A DNA stretch of 15,876 nucleotides from Halococcaceae archaeon (GCA_007129135.1 SKWB01000011.1:1-15876), one strand, 5' to 3'; counted from the stretch's first letter, positions 6,618 to 14,202 are shown. A program made the numbers and translations. Notes: a model not told the origin generated them from the sequence alone.

Positions 6618-6678
6618 TTTCTGGCCCGAAACCGACCGCCACCCGAACGCCGAAGCCACCACCGCGACTGGGGGAGGT

Positions 6679-8076
6679 ATGGACCACGAGGTCGACCGGG
6701 CGATCGAGGAGAACGGCGAGACGTACAGGGAGGCGTTGTACGACCTGCTCCGACAACCGAGCGTCAGCACGACCGGCGAGGGGATGGACGAGGCCACCGA
6801 CCTGGTCGTCGAGACGGTCGAGCGGTTCGGGTTCGAGAGGGCCTCGAGGATCGAGACGGATCGGTACCCGGTCGTCTACGGCGAGTGGCGTTCCGATCCG
6901 GAGGCCCCGACCGTCCTCTTCTACGGCCACTACGACGTCCAGCCGCCAGGAGAGCACGAGGAGTGGGAGAGCCCGCCGTTCGAACCGACGGAGAGGGAGG
7001 GGAGCGTCTACGCACGGGGTGCCGGTGACAACAAGGGCCAGTTCGCAGCCCACCTCTTCGCGCTGCACGCACTGCTCGAGGCGGACGTCGTGCCGGAGGT
7101 GACCGTGAAGGTGCTGCTCGACGGCGGCGAGGAGAGCGGCAGCGCTGGACTCCGGAGCTACCTGGATTCGGGTGCCCAGGCGGTCGCCGACGCCGACCTG
7201 ATCTACGTCGCCGACGGCCCGATGTTCGGCTCGGCGGGCGACGCCTCCTCGGGCGAGGGGGCCCGTGCCCAGCGACCGCTGCTCGCCTACGGCAACAAGG
7301 GCGTGCTCTCCTTTCAGCTCGACCTCCGGACGGCGAACACCGACCTCCACTCGGGGAACTTCGGCGGGCCGGTGCCGAACGCTGCGACCGAACTGGTCGA
7401 CCTCCTCGCCTCGATGCGTTCGGGCGAGGAGATCGCGATCGACGGCTTTCACGAGGGGAGCGCGGTGACAGACGCGGATCGGGAGCTCGTCGCCCGCATC
7501 CCGACCGACGAGGCGGCGATCGAGGAGGAGCTCGATCTCACCCACCTCGCGACGGACAGACCGTACTACGAGCAGCTGTTGGTACACCCGACGCTCACGA
7601 TCAACGGGCTCCGCTCGGGCTACGGGGGCGAGGGGATGAAGACCGTCCTGCCCTCGAGGGCGACGGCGAAGCTCGACTGTCGGCTCGTACCCGGTCAGGA
7701 GCCCGAACGGGTCTTCGAGCGAGTGCGAGCGCACGTCGAGCGCGAGCACTCCGACGTGGAGATCGAGAAGCAGGGGAGCTTCCCACCGATGAAGACGCCG
7801 ATCGACACCCCCGCCTCAGACGTGGTCGCGGACGCGCTCACCTCCGTGTGGGGCGTCGAGCCGGTCGAGTTCCCCGTCCTCGGCGGGAGCCTGCCGGCAG
7901 CCTACTTCCGCGAGCTATCGACGCTCTCGGAGGTCCCGATCCTCGTCGTCCCGTACGCGAACCCGGATCAGGGCAATCACTCCCCGAACGAACACCTCGA
8001 CCTGGAGTGTTTCGAGAACGGCGTCCGGACGAGCGCGCGTGTGATCGCCGGGCTCGGGGACGCTCTCGACGCCTGA
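6679..8076 (+). CDS. M20 family metallopeptidase (carnosinase/ArgE/DapE-like dipeptidase)
   Basis: 465 residues, typical of M20 dipeptidases with a lid domain. Di-metal site residues are visible in order: His84 and Asp86 (YGHYDVQP), Asp117 (RGAGDNKG), the general base Glu151 and ligand Glu152 (DGGEESGS), Asp179 (VADGP) and His434 (NHSPNEH). LHSGNFGG (223-230), with His224 contributed across the dimer, marks the lid. These enzymes hydrolyse dipeptides or N-acyl amino acids in the cytoplasm; no signal peptide is present. The specific substrate is unknown. The usual GATD of the third motif is GAGD here, a modest variation. It is followed at 45 bases by thiE on the same strand, but thiE has its own box A, so co-transcription is uncertain. 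Confidence 0.88.
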   Translation: MDHEVDRAIEENGETYREALYDLLRQPSVSTTGEGMDEATDLVVETVERFGFERASRIETDRYPVVYGEWRSDPEAPTVLFYGHYDVQPPGEHEEWESPPFEPTEREGSVYARGAGDNKGQFAAHLFALHALLEADVVPEVTVKVLLDGGEESGSAGLRSYLDSGAQAVADADLIYVADGPMFGSAGDASSGEGARAQRPLLAYGNKGVLSFQLDLRTANTDLHSGNFGGPVPNAATELVDLLASMRSGEEIAIDGFHEGSAVTDADRELVARIPTDEAAIEEELDLTHLATDRPYYEQLLVHPTLTINGLRSGYGGEGMKTVLPSRATAKLDCRLVPGQEPERVFERVRAHVEREHSDVEIEKQGSFPPMKTPIDTPASDVVADALTSVWGVEPVEFPVLGGSLPAAYFRELSTLSEVPILVVPYANPDQGNHSPNEHLDLECFENGVRTSARVIAGLGDALDA

Positions 8077-8090
8077 TCGCGTCACCGAAG

Positions 8091-8100
8091 CCGATTAGTC
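8091..8100 (+). promoter_or_regulatory. Box A-like element of thiE
   Basis: CCGATTAGTC is centred ~26 bases before the GTG start at 8122. It lies in the 45-base gap after the peptidase gene and suggests a leaderless thiE transcript. No TPP riboswitch-like sequence fits in this gap. Confidence 0.4.
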
Positions 8101-8121
8101 GGCGTCGGCGAAACGGGGAGT

Positions 8122-8769
8122 GTGAACCCCGCAGACTGGCGGACCTATCTCGTGACCCAGGCCTCGCTCTCGGGGGGGAGGTCCACGGAGGAGGTCGTCC
8201 GGGCCGCGATCGACGGCGGCGTCGACGTCGTACAGCTCCGCGAGAAGGACACGAGCGCGCGCGAGCGCTACGAACTCGGCTGCGGGCTGCGAGGGCTAAC
8301 CGAGCGGGCCGGCGTCGATCTGATCGTCAACGACCGGATCGACATCGCGGAGGCCGTCGGGGCAGAGGGCGTCCACCTCGGTCAGAGCGACCTCCCCGTG
8401 TCGGTCGCCCGGGACCTGCTCGGTTCGGAGGCCACGATCGGCTGTTCGACCTCGACCGTCGCGGAGGCCGAGCGGGCGGAGGCCGAGGGGGCGGACTACC
8501 TCGGCGTCGGCGCGGTCTACGTCACGGAGTCGAAGGCGGTGCCCGAGGAGAACTCCGGGATCGGTCCCGAACGGGTGCGGGAGATAGCCGAGGTTGTCTC
8601 GATCCCGATCGTCGGCATCGGCGGGATCACCGCGGAGAACGCCCCCGAGGTCGTCGAGGCCGGCGCGTCGAGCGTCGCCGTCATCAGCGAGATCGCGGCC
8701 GCAGAGGACCCCGCCGGGGCGACCGAAGCGCTCTCCGAGGCCGTCCGGGACGGCGAGAGCCGGGCGTGA
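8122..8769 (+). CDS. thiE: Thiamine phosphate synthase
   Basis: 215 residues, the standard length. ThiE joins the thiazole phosphate and hydroxymethylpyrimidine diphosphate to thiamine monophosphate. Family motifs run in order: QLREK (38-42), IVNDR (68-72), GVHLGQSDL (83-91), GADYLGVGAVYVTESK (123-138), IPIVGIGGI (161-169) and GASSVAVIS (181-189), which bind the diphosphate, Mg and thiazole phosphate. The loop after GCST carries Thr instead of the common bacterial His; I recall the same in other haloarchaea, so it is not taken as a defect. The GTG start is set by the family N-terminus (YLVTQ at residue 9) and a box A. No other thiamine genes are next to it; the flanking peptidase and crotonase genes appear unrelated. 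Confidence 0.93.
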   Translation: MNPADWRTYLVTQASLSGGRSTEEVVRAAIDGGVDVVQLREKDTSARERYELGCGLRGLTERAGVDLIVNDRIDIAEAVGAEGVHLGQSDLPVSVARDLLGSEATIGCSTSTVAEAERAEAEGADYLGVGAVYVTESKAVPEENSGIGPERVREIAEVVSIPIVGIGGITAENAPEVVEAGASSVAVISEIAAAEDPAGATEALSEAVRDGESRA

Positions 8770-8897
8770 GACGGATCCCTGTCCGTGGTCAGCGGTGCGA
8801 CCGTCGCCCGTCACGTTCACACCGGAACCGACGTCGTGCAGTCAGTAAGGGTGGCCACCACCGCACGGGCTAACGTGTGGGCCGACGGAGTCGACGC

Positions 8898-9704
8898 ATG
8901 GCCGAGCACGTCCGGTACGAGGTCGAAGACGGTGCTGCAGTGGTCGGGATCGACCGTCCCGAGAAGCGAAACGCGCTGAGCGAGGCGTTGATCGACGAAC
9001 TCACCCGCTCGATGGGGCGGGCGGTCGACGACGGCGTACGGGCGGTGATCCTCACCGGCGTCGGCGAGTCGTTCTCCGCCGGCTACGACCTGACGGAGTC
9101 CGGTGGCTCCGGCGAGGGGGTCGTGCCGACCGTCGAGGACGGCATCGATCGGGGTCGGCGCGTCCTGCCGCTGTTCACGACGATATTCGACCTCCCGATC
9201 CCGGTGATTGCGGCGGTGAACGGCCACGCGCTCGCGGGCGGCAGCGACCTCGCACTGACCTGCGATCTCACCATCGCGAGCGACCGGGCGACGTTCGGCT
9301 ACCCCGGGATCCGGATGGGTGGGATGCCGCTCTCGCTGGTCTACCCCTTCGTGATCGGGCTCAAACACTCGCGCGAACTCCTCTACTCCGGGAAGACGAT
9401 CGACGCGCAGGAGGCCGAGCGGATCGGGATGGTGAACCGGACGGTCCCGCACGACTCGCTCATGGAGGAGGCGTGGGCGGAGGTAGAGGCGATCGGGAAG
9501 ACCCCGAGCGCGACCGTCCAGATCACGAAACACATGCTGAACGACGTGGCGGAGATGCAGGGCTATCGGCCCGCCGTTCGCACGAGCGGCTACCTCGCGA
9601 CGCTCTCGCACCAGACGGAGCCCGGAAAGGAGTTCTTCGAGATCAGGGAGCGGGAGGGCATCAGCGCGGCGATCGAGTGGATGCACGGGACCGAGAAACC
9701 CTGA
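8898..9704 (+). CDS. Crotonase-superfamily (enoyl-CoA hydratase/isomerase-like) protein
   Basis: 268 residues, typical of crotonases. RPEKRNALS (20-28), FSAGYDL (59-65) and NGHALAGGSDLALTCD (108-123) give the CoA-binding and oxyanion-hole elements (Ala61 and Gly114). Both glutamates used by enoyl-CoA hydratase are absent by eye alignment: the first (GGxE) is Asp117 and the second (FGxPE) is Gly137. It therefore probably does not hydrate enoyl-CoA in the classical way and may be an isomerase, a thioesterase-like or another crotonase. ATG 8898 is chosen because MAEHVRYEVED is the natural family start; an upstream in-frame ATG at 8877 adds seven mostly basic residues. The acyl-CoA theme recurs with the DUF35-fusion and BKACE genes, but they are kilobases away. 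Confidence 0.83.
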   Translation: MAEHVRYEVEDGAAVVGIDRPEKRNALSEALIDELTRSMGRAVDDGVRAVILTGVGESFSAGYDLTESGGSGEGVVPTVEDGIDRGRRVLPLFTTIFDLPIPVIAAVNGHALAGGSDLALTCDLTIASDRATFGYPGIRMGGMPLSLVYPFVIGLKHSRELLYSGKTIDAQEAERIGMVNRTVPHDSLMEEAWAEVEAIGKTPSATVQITKHMLNDVAEMQGYRPAVRTSGYLATLSHQTEPGKEFFEIREREGISAAIEWMHGTEKP

Positions 9705-10068
9705 CCGGCCCGCGAGGACCCTCGCCTCGTACTCCGAGGAGAGTTCGATCGCCCCCTCGCGCGCCCTCCGTGGCCCGGCCGGAGGACCGAATGGCCCGCC
9801 GGTGACGGGTCGTGGAACTGCGTCCGGTGGGCACGCCGACGGCGCGTGAGGACTCCCCGAAGACCTGTACGAGACGGTCGTAGGCTAGACGTTCGGAGAG
9901 TCGACCGACGCCGGCGGCGGTCGCGTCGCGTCCGCCGAGCCGGCCCGAGAGCGTGGATCTCACGCGTCGGTTCGTCTCGAGGAGCGAGTGATGGACCGTC
10001 CGCCGAACCCGTTCGGGAGGACCCCCTCGATCGGTACCGTATTACTCTCGGCGGGCCTCCCCAACCCT
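9705..10068. other. 364-base gap with no supported gene
   Basis: No convincing start, motif or RNA structure is seen. A 100-codon minus-strand frame (9661-9963) is Arg/Ser-rich and overlaps the crotonase gene, though a stretch of it (near 9865-9910) looks more protein-like. Several frames hold short plausible peptide segments, so this may be the remains of a decayed gene. The box A of the next gene lies at its right end. Confidence 0.4.
10039..10046 (+). promoter_or_regulatory. Box A of the 129-residue hypothetical gene
   Basis: GTATTACT is centred ~27 bases before the ATG at 10069, supporting that ATG over the in-frame ATGs at 9988 and 9991, and a leaderless transcript. Confidence 0.5.
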
Positions 10069-10458
10069 ATGGAGCACAGAGAGGTCGACGCGGCGATCGA
10101 GGACGAGCTGGTGAGCGTCTGTCGGACCGTGATCGGCGACGAACTCCGGAGTATCAACTACTTCGACGAGGAGACCGTGGGGCAGGTCTACCTCCGCTCG
10201 GACTTAGAGCGCACGGCGGATCTCGTGGGGATCGCGGAGCTCGAACGCCTCGGGTTCCGGTCACAGGCGACCTACGAGGGGAGCCAGCTCGGGGAGTACC
10301 AGGCCACCGTCAGGATGTTCGACCACGGCTATCTCACGCGCGTGATCTACGGCCGTTCGGGCGTGTGGGTGACGACGGACAACCTCTCGATGGAACGGTT
10401 CGAGGAGCTCTCGTCCGCGCTGAAAGCGGTGCTCAGGGAGCTCGACGACGAGGAGTGA
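10069..10458 (+). CDS. Haloarchaeal conserved hypothetical protein, roughly alpha/beta
   Basis: 129 residues, acidic, soluble. It begins MEHREVDAAIEDELVSVCRTV, a helix, followed by LRSINYFDEETVGQVYLRSDL, a predicted beta segment, and later YQATVRMFDHGYLTRVIYGRSGVWVTTD, an amphipathic sheet, ending in a helix that contains SMERFEELSSALKAVL. I do not recognise a named function; the layout reminds me of single-domain haloarchaeal proteins of unknown function that may sense or scaffold. No Cys cluster, catalytic triad or membrane segment is visible. The ATG is set by a box A ~27 bases upstream. It converges on the next small gene with one base between stop codons, in the same 17-bp junction sequence as at 933-949. 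Confidence 0.75.
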   Translation: MEHREVDAAIEDELVSVCRTVIGDELRSINYFDEETVGQVYLRSDLERTADLVGIAELERLGFRSQATYEGSQLGEYQATVRMFDHGYLTRVIYGRSGVWVTTDNLSMERFEELSSALKAVLRELDDEE

Positions 10459-10468
10459 GCTACCGCTC
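10452..10468. repeat. 17-bp identical sequence at convergent gene ends, copy 2
   Basis: This is the second copy of GGAGTGAGCTACCGCTC, spanning the TGA of the 129-residue protein gene and the CTA of the 77-residue protein gene. Confidence 0.5.
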
Positions 10469-10693
10469 CGGATCCGTCACGTAGAGCTCGTCGCCGACCG
10501 AGTAGAGGTAGCCGCGCTCGAGCAGCCGTTCGATGGCGTAGTCGGCGTCGCCCCGTTCGAGTCCGGTCTCCGCGAGCGAACCCCGTGCCTCCTCGATCGG
10601 GAGACCGCCATCGCGCGCGGCCGTTTCACGAGCGAGACGGTCGTACGTCTCCTCGATCCAGTCAGCCAGCGGTGAGCGGTCGTCGCCGGTCAT
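10460..10693 (-). CDS. Small winged-helix-like hypothetical protein
   Basis: 77 residues. Helices ADWIEETYDRLARETAARDG and PIEEARGSLAETG are followed by DADYAIERLLERGYLY and a short beta-hairpin SVGDELYVTDPER. This order (helix, helix, recognition-like helix, two-strand wing) resembles a minimal winged-helix domain, so DNA binding or protein-protein contact is possible; no specific family is recognised. GGAG lies immediately before the ATG, and GTTAAC-type AT-rich sequence sits ~35 bases upstream. It is divergent from the 104-residue gene, sharing a 160-base promoter region. Confidence 0.7.
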   Translation of the reverse strand: MTGDDRSPLADWIEETYDRLARETAARDGGLPIEEARGSLAETGLERGDADYAIERLLERGYLYSVGDELYVTDPER

Positions 10694-10811
10694 CTCCTAC
10701 TCGAGGGGTTGAACGCGGAGTGGGTTAACGCCATCGTGGCCCCCGTTCACACGAGACGGAGGACGATTCGGGACGCTGTCGGTGTCCCTCGTGTGGTACT
10801 CTCTGACAAGC

Positions 10812-10818
10812 CTTATTA
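10812..10818 (+). promoter_or_regulatory. Box A-like element of the 104-residue gene
   Basis: CTTATTA lies 36-42 bases before ATG 10854, giving a leader of about 13 bases. It argues for this ATG and against the in-frame GTG at 10782, which would place the box inside the coding region. Confidence 0.5.
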
Positions 10819-10853
10819 CGACGAGGGTCATACGGCCGGTTAGACCCACTCAG

Positions 10854-11168
10854 ATGTCCGCACAGTCGAGATCACGCGGTACAGTCGACCTGTCACTGTC
10901 GCCCGACGAACACTGGACGCTCCACCACGTCCTGCTCCACCGGATCGACCGAGAACGCACCAGCGACGACCCGACCGGGATCGACCCGCCCGCGATCGCG
11001 GTCTACCAGGCGTTCGAGTCGATCGACGACGGCCGCACGGAGTTCACCGACGAGCAGCTGGAGGCGATGGCGGCCGTCCTCTCCGAGTACCACCACAGCA
11101 CCTCCTGGTGGGAGGTCGAACGGTCCACGCTCGAGGCGCTCCTCCGAACGATCTCGGTGGAGCTCTGA
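10854..11168 (+). CDS. Small haloarchaeal conserved hypothetical protein
   Basis: 104 residues from ATG 10854. After a short Ser/Arg-rich lead it reads VDLSLSPDEHWTLHHVLLHRIDRE, then a linker, AVYQAFESIDDGRTEFTDEQLEAMAAVLSEYHH and a final helix. It appears fully helical and acidic, with no metal or catalytic signature. Small haloarchaeal proteins opening with LSLSxDEhWxxHHVLL are known to me only as uncharacterised. A regulatory or adaptor role is possible but unsupported. Its box A lies ~40 bases upstream, and a winged-helix gene follows on the same strand after 102 bases with its own promoter. Confidence 0.72.
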   Translation: MSAQSRSRGTVDLSLSPDEHWTLHHVLLHRIDRERTSDDPTGIDPPAIAVYQAFESIDDGRTEFTDEQLEAMAAVLSEYHHSTSWWEVERSTLEALLRTISVEL

Positions 11169-11240
11169 GCGCGCCCCTCCGTCGCGACCACCACCGACCC
11201 CCGGGCCGCGGGTCGACCCCCGAAATGTAGTTCCCACAAA

Positions 11241-11250
11241 GGTTTTATTT
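11241..11250 (+). promoter_or_regulatory. Box A of the winged-helix gene
   Basis: GGTTTTATTT is centred ~26 bases before the GTG at 11271 in an unusually AT-rich patch (11232-11262). This is one of the best promoter matches in the window and supports a leaderless GTG start. Confidence 0.6.
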
Positions 11251-11270
11251 GGAGAAAGAAAACGACGGTC

Positions 11271-11621
11271 GTGACCGCGACCGACGGCGGCGGGGAACCG
11301 ATGCGAGAGCGGGTGAGTGCGCTCGCCCGTCGCTCCCCGCAGCAGTACGGTCTCCTCGAGGCGCACGTCGGTTCCATCGTGACGGCGATCGAACGGTGTG
11401 ACAGACACTATCCGACCGCGAGACAGGTCTACGACGAGATCGACGACCCCTCGCTGGAGCCGACGACCGTCGGCTACCTCCTCACGATCCTGGCCGACCT
11501 CGGCGTGGTGGCGATCCACACGAAGAGCGGCGCGGCGAACCGCTACGACCTCACGCGGGTCCCGGACGGGGCACTCGCCGAGCTAGAGCGGCTGTTCGAC
11601 GAGCGAAGCGAACGGGACTGA
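11271..11621 (+). CDS. Winged-helix DNA-binding protein, PadR/MarR-like fold
   Basis: 116 residues from GTG. After a Gly-rich lead, helices SPQQYGLLEAHVGSIVTAIE and TARQVYDEI precede a recognition-like helix PTTVGYLLTILADLGVVAI and a wing TKSGAANRYDLTRV. The C-terminal ALAELERLF could dimerise. The pattern 'LxTILADLGVVxxxxxxGxxxxYDLT' is typical of small haloarchaeal winged-helix transcription regulators. The targets are unknown; it may act on its own AT-rich promoter or on the adjacent aminotransferase 54 bases downstream. An internal ATG at 11301 would give a leadered start, but the box A spacing favours the GTG. Confidence 0.75.
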   Translation: MTATDGGGEPMRERVSALARRSPQQYGLLEAHVGSIVTAIERCDRHYPTARQVYDEIDDPSLEPTTVGYLLTILADLGVVAIHTKSGAANRYDLTRVPDGALAELERLFDERSERD

Positions 11622-11640
11622 GCGCCTTACCGGGGCCCGC

Positions 11641-11650
11641 CAGTATTTCA
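11641..11650 (+). promoter_or_regulatory. Box A of the aminotransferase gene
   Basis: CAGTATTTCA is centred ~30 bases before ATG 11676, consistent with a short or absent leader. Confidence 0.5.
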
Positions 11651-11675
11651 GAGGGCGCGACCGAGAGGCACGTAG

Positions 11676-12899
11676 ATGGAGAGAGCAGAACGAGACGGGC
11701 GGTTCGACCACCTGTTCACCGACACCGTCAGGGAGACCCTCGAGGACGACGCCTACGGTGCCTGGCGATCGGCCGCGGCAGAGGACGCGGTGCCGCTCGG
11801 CCTCGGCTTCCCCTATCCGGAGTCGTTCCCGAACGACGAGCTGGTGGAAGCGGCGGCGGCGATCTTCGAGACCGAAGGCGACGTCGCCCTCCAGTACGGC
11901 GGCGGTGAGTACGCGGATCACCTGGAAGAGTTCGTGGCGGAGCGCGCTCGCGAACGGGGGATCGACTGTACGGAGGGAGAGCTGCTCCTCACCAACGGGG
12001 CGACGCACGCGATCGACGCGATCTGCCGGACCTTCCTCGAGCCCGGAGAGCGCGTCGTCGTCGAGGCACCGACGTTCATGGGCGCGCTGAGCGTCTTTCG
12101 CAACTACGGCGTCGAGATCACCGGGATCGACGTGGACCGGGACGGACTCGACGTGGACGCGCTCGGGGCCGAACTGGAGTCGCGTCGCCGACGGAACGAG
12201 GCGCTCCCGACCCTCGTCTACACCATCGCGAACTTCCAGAACCCGACGGGGACGACGCTCTCGGGTGAGCGCCGGCACGCACTGCTCGACCTCGCCTCGG
12301 AGTACGATTTCGTGATCCTCGAGGACGACGCCTACGGCGAGTTACGCTTCGACGGGGAGGTACTCCCGACGCTCTCGGAGCTCGACGACGAGGGGCGGGT
12401 GATCCACGTCGGGACGTTCTCGAAGACGATCGCACCGGGAGTGCGAACCGGCTGGGTGATCGGTCACGAGGAGATCGTGAGGGAGATCCGTGGGGTCGCC
12501 GCCGGCGGGGCGAACACGTTCACCCGAGGGGTGCTCGGGCGGTACTGCGCCGAGGGCCACCTCGACCATGCGGTTCCGGAGCTTCGCCGGGCCTACGAGC
12601 GTAGGCGCGACCACCTGCTTCGCTGTCTGGAGGCGTCGATGCCCGACGAGGTGGTCTGGACCGAACCGGACGGCGGGTTCTTCGTCTGGGTCGAACTCCC
12701 CTCCGGGATCGACACCGAGGAGCTGCTCCCCAGAGCGGCCGAGGAGGGCGTCGTCTACCTGCCGGGGTCGATGTTCTACCCCGGCGATCGGGGCGGAAAC
12801 GGGCTTCGACTCTCGTTCAGCCAGGCACCCCCCGAGGAGATGGAGCGGGGGATCGAGGCGCTCGCCCGTACGGTCCGGAGCGCGCTGCCAGCGGAGTGA
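11676..12899 (+). CDS. PLP-dependent aminotransferase, class I/II (LysN/2-aminoadipate type)
   Basis: 407 residues, full length. The PLP lysine is Lys250 (GTFSKTIAPGVRTGW); pyridine-binding residues are Asp217 and Tyr220 (EDDAYGEL), the substrate and PLP asparagine motif is NPTG (189-192), and the carboxylate-binding Arg lies in NGLRLSFS near the end. The SKTIAPGxRxGW pattern and QYGGGEY at 73-79 fit the subgroup containing LysN, kynurenine/2-aminoadipate and MocR-type aminotransferase domains, acting on aromatic, branched or dicarboxylic amino acids. The exact amino donor cannot be chosen by eye. No GntR DNA-binding domain is attached. It converges on the LssY_C-like membrane gene, with seven bases between stops; the preceding winged-helix gene could be its regulator. 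Confidence 0.9.
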   Translation: MERAERDGRFDHLFTDTVRETLEDDAYGAWRSAAAEDAVPLGLGFPYPESFPNDELVEAAAAIFETEGDVALQYGGGEYADHLEEFVAERARERGIDCTEGELLLTNGATHAIDAICRTFLEPGERVVVEAPTFMGALSVFRNYGVEITGIDVDRDGLDVDALGAELESRRRRNEALPTLVYTIANFQNPTGTTLSGERRHALLDLASEYDFVILEDDAYGELRFDGEVLPTLSELDDEGRVIHVGTFSKTIAPGVRTGWVIGHEEIVREIRGVAAGGANTFTRGVLGRYCAEGHLDHAVPELRRAYERRRDHLLRCLEASMPDEVVWTEPDGGFFVWVELPSGIDTEELLPRAAEEGVVYLPGSMFYPGDRGGNGLRLSFSQAPPEEMERGIEALARTVRSALPAE

Positions 12900-12906
12900 C
12901 CCGCGG

Positions 12907-14202
12907 TCAGACGTAGCCGAGGAGCGTGCCACCGAGGACGAGTATCCAGAGCACCGACCCCAGGACGAGCATGTCGTTGAACCGGTTCTCGCGTGTCGCA
13001 CGCCTGGCAGCCCCGCCCGCGATCAGGCCGAGCGCGACGACGACGAGCATCCGCTGGCCGACGACGTCGACGGGGAGCGAGTCGACGCCGACGATCCCGT
13101 AGTCGAGCCAGACGGCGACCGAGAGCGAGAGCGAGGCGACGACCGCCGCGTCGATCCTCCGCTCGAGCCCGGCGGCGATAACGTACGTGGCGACCGGGAT
13201 GCCGAGCGCGATGACTGGGTAGAGCAGGGCGGCGATAGCGTGCATCGACAGCGCGTCGACGTGGCGTTCGAGCACGATACCCGTGACACGGACCCCCAGG
13301 AAGAGGGCGATGATCGTCGCCGCGAGCAGCAGGTGACGGGCCTCGATCCGATCGGCGACCGCTTCGACCCGTGCACGGTCGGCCTCGGTGAGGTGGCCGT
13401 ACGGCCAGTCGCCGCCCCGGCGCGACGCTCCGAGTCCGGTCGCGAGCCCGAGCAGCCCGGGGACGACCAGCGTCCCGACGAGGTCGACGAGCGTCGCCCA
13501 GCCGTCGGCGTCGGAGGGCCCCGAGTTCTCCAGGTTGATCCGGGTCACGTCGGACTGGTTGTCCACCTGGGGCAGCGACATGAAGTCGCGCTCGATGGCG
13601 AGCTGGGCGGCCTCGACGCCGTCGACGCGGTGGCGGAGGGTGAACCAGTCGAAGTGTTCGGTGTGAGCCTGCATGGCGACCCACCGGTCGCCCTCGTTCG
13701 GCGCCTCGTAGAGACGGATGTGCATCCGGTGGCCGTAGTAGTCGCCGTCCTCGAGCTGGAGCGTCTCCCTCGTCCACTGGCCCTCGCCGTCGCCAGGGTC
13801 GACGTAGGCGTATCTCGTCGTCCCCGCGGCCTCGCCCCACTCGGTTCCGGTCGCGTGGTGGCCCTCGTCCGCGAGGAACGAGTAGGTCCCGGGTTCGGCG
13901 TCCTCGTGTTCTTCGTCGAGCTCCTCCCAGTCGGTCTCGCCCTCCTCGGTCAGGAGACGGACGACCTCGTCGGTCTCGCCGCGGACGACGACGTTGATCG
14001 GGCTCCGCTTCTCGAACGACTCCGCCGCGTTCAGGTACGCCCAGAACGCGCTCTCGGAGTCGTCGAACTGAACCACGTCGGGCCCCTCGTCCTCCTCGGG
14101 GAGCACGTCGCTCGTGGAGGGGGAGGTGAACAGCGAGGGACCGCCGACGAACGCGAACGCGATGGCGACCAGCACGAGGCCGACGACGACGGAGCGACGC
14201 AT
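12907..14202 (-). CDS. Polytopic membrane protein with LssY_C-like extracytoplasmic domain
   Basis: 431 residues. A signal-anchor helix (about 3-22) is followed by a soluble region of ~210 residues and then about six hydrophobic segments (near 237-258, 289-312, 319-345, 350-372, 384-400, 409-430). The soluble region contains SPINVVVRG (67-75), GHRMHIRLYEAP (157-168), WVAMQAH (174-180) and HRVDGVEAAQLAIERDFM (191-208). By recall these match the LssY_C pattern (PxNLVxxG ... HxRLW ... WVGAA ... IDxxxDxERD). LssY_C domains have no firmly established activity. The signal anchor places this domain outside the membrane; that is an inference. ATG 14202 has a TATAC-type box ~27 bases upstream. It lies downstream of the two-helix membrane gene on the same strand, with 65 bases between, and converges on the aminotransferase. 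Confidence 0.72.
   Translation of the reverse strand: MRRSVVVGLVLVAIAFAFVGGPSLFTSPSTSDVLPEEDEGPDVVQFDDSESAFWAYLNAAESFEKRSPINVVVRGETDEVVRLLTEEGETDWEELDEEHEDAEPGTYSFLADEGHHATGTEWGEAAGTTRYAYVDPGDGEGQWTRETLQLEDGDYYGHRMHIRLYEAPNEGDRWVAMQAHTEHFDWFTLRHRVDGVEAAQLAIERDFMSLPQVDNQSDVTRINLENSGPSDADGWATLVDLVGTLVVPGLLGLATGLGASRRGGDWPYGHLTEADRARVEAVADRIEARHLLLAATIIALFLGVRVTGIVLERHVDALSMHAIAALLYPVIALGIPVATYVIAAGLERRIDAAVVASLSLSVAVWLDYGIVGVDSLPVDVVGQRMLVVVALGLIAGGAARRATRENRFNDMLVLGSVLWILVLGGTLLGYV

Noticed and set aside
6406..7749. 447-codon minus-strand frame antisense to the M20 peptidase gene
   Set aside because: Arg/Val/Leu-rich shadow of a gene with a complete di-metal site.
9846..10484. 212-codon plus-strand frame over the 129-residue hypothetical gene
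   Set aside because: Arg/Gly-rich shadow; the 10069-10458 frame has balanced acidic composition and a box A at the right distance.
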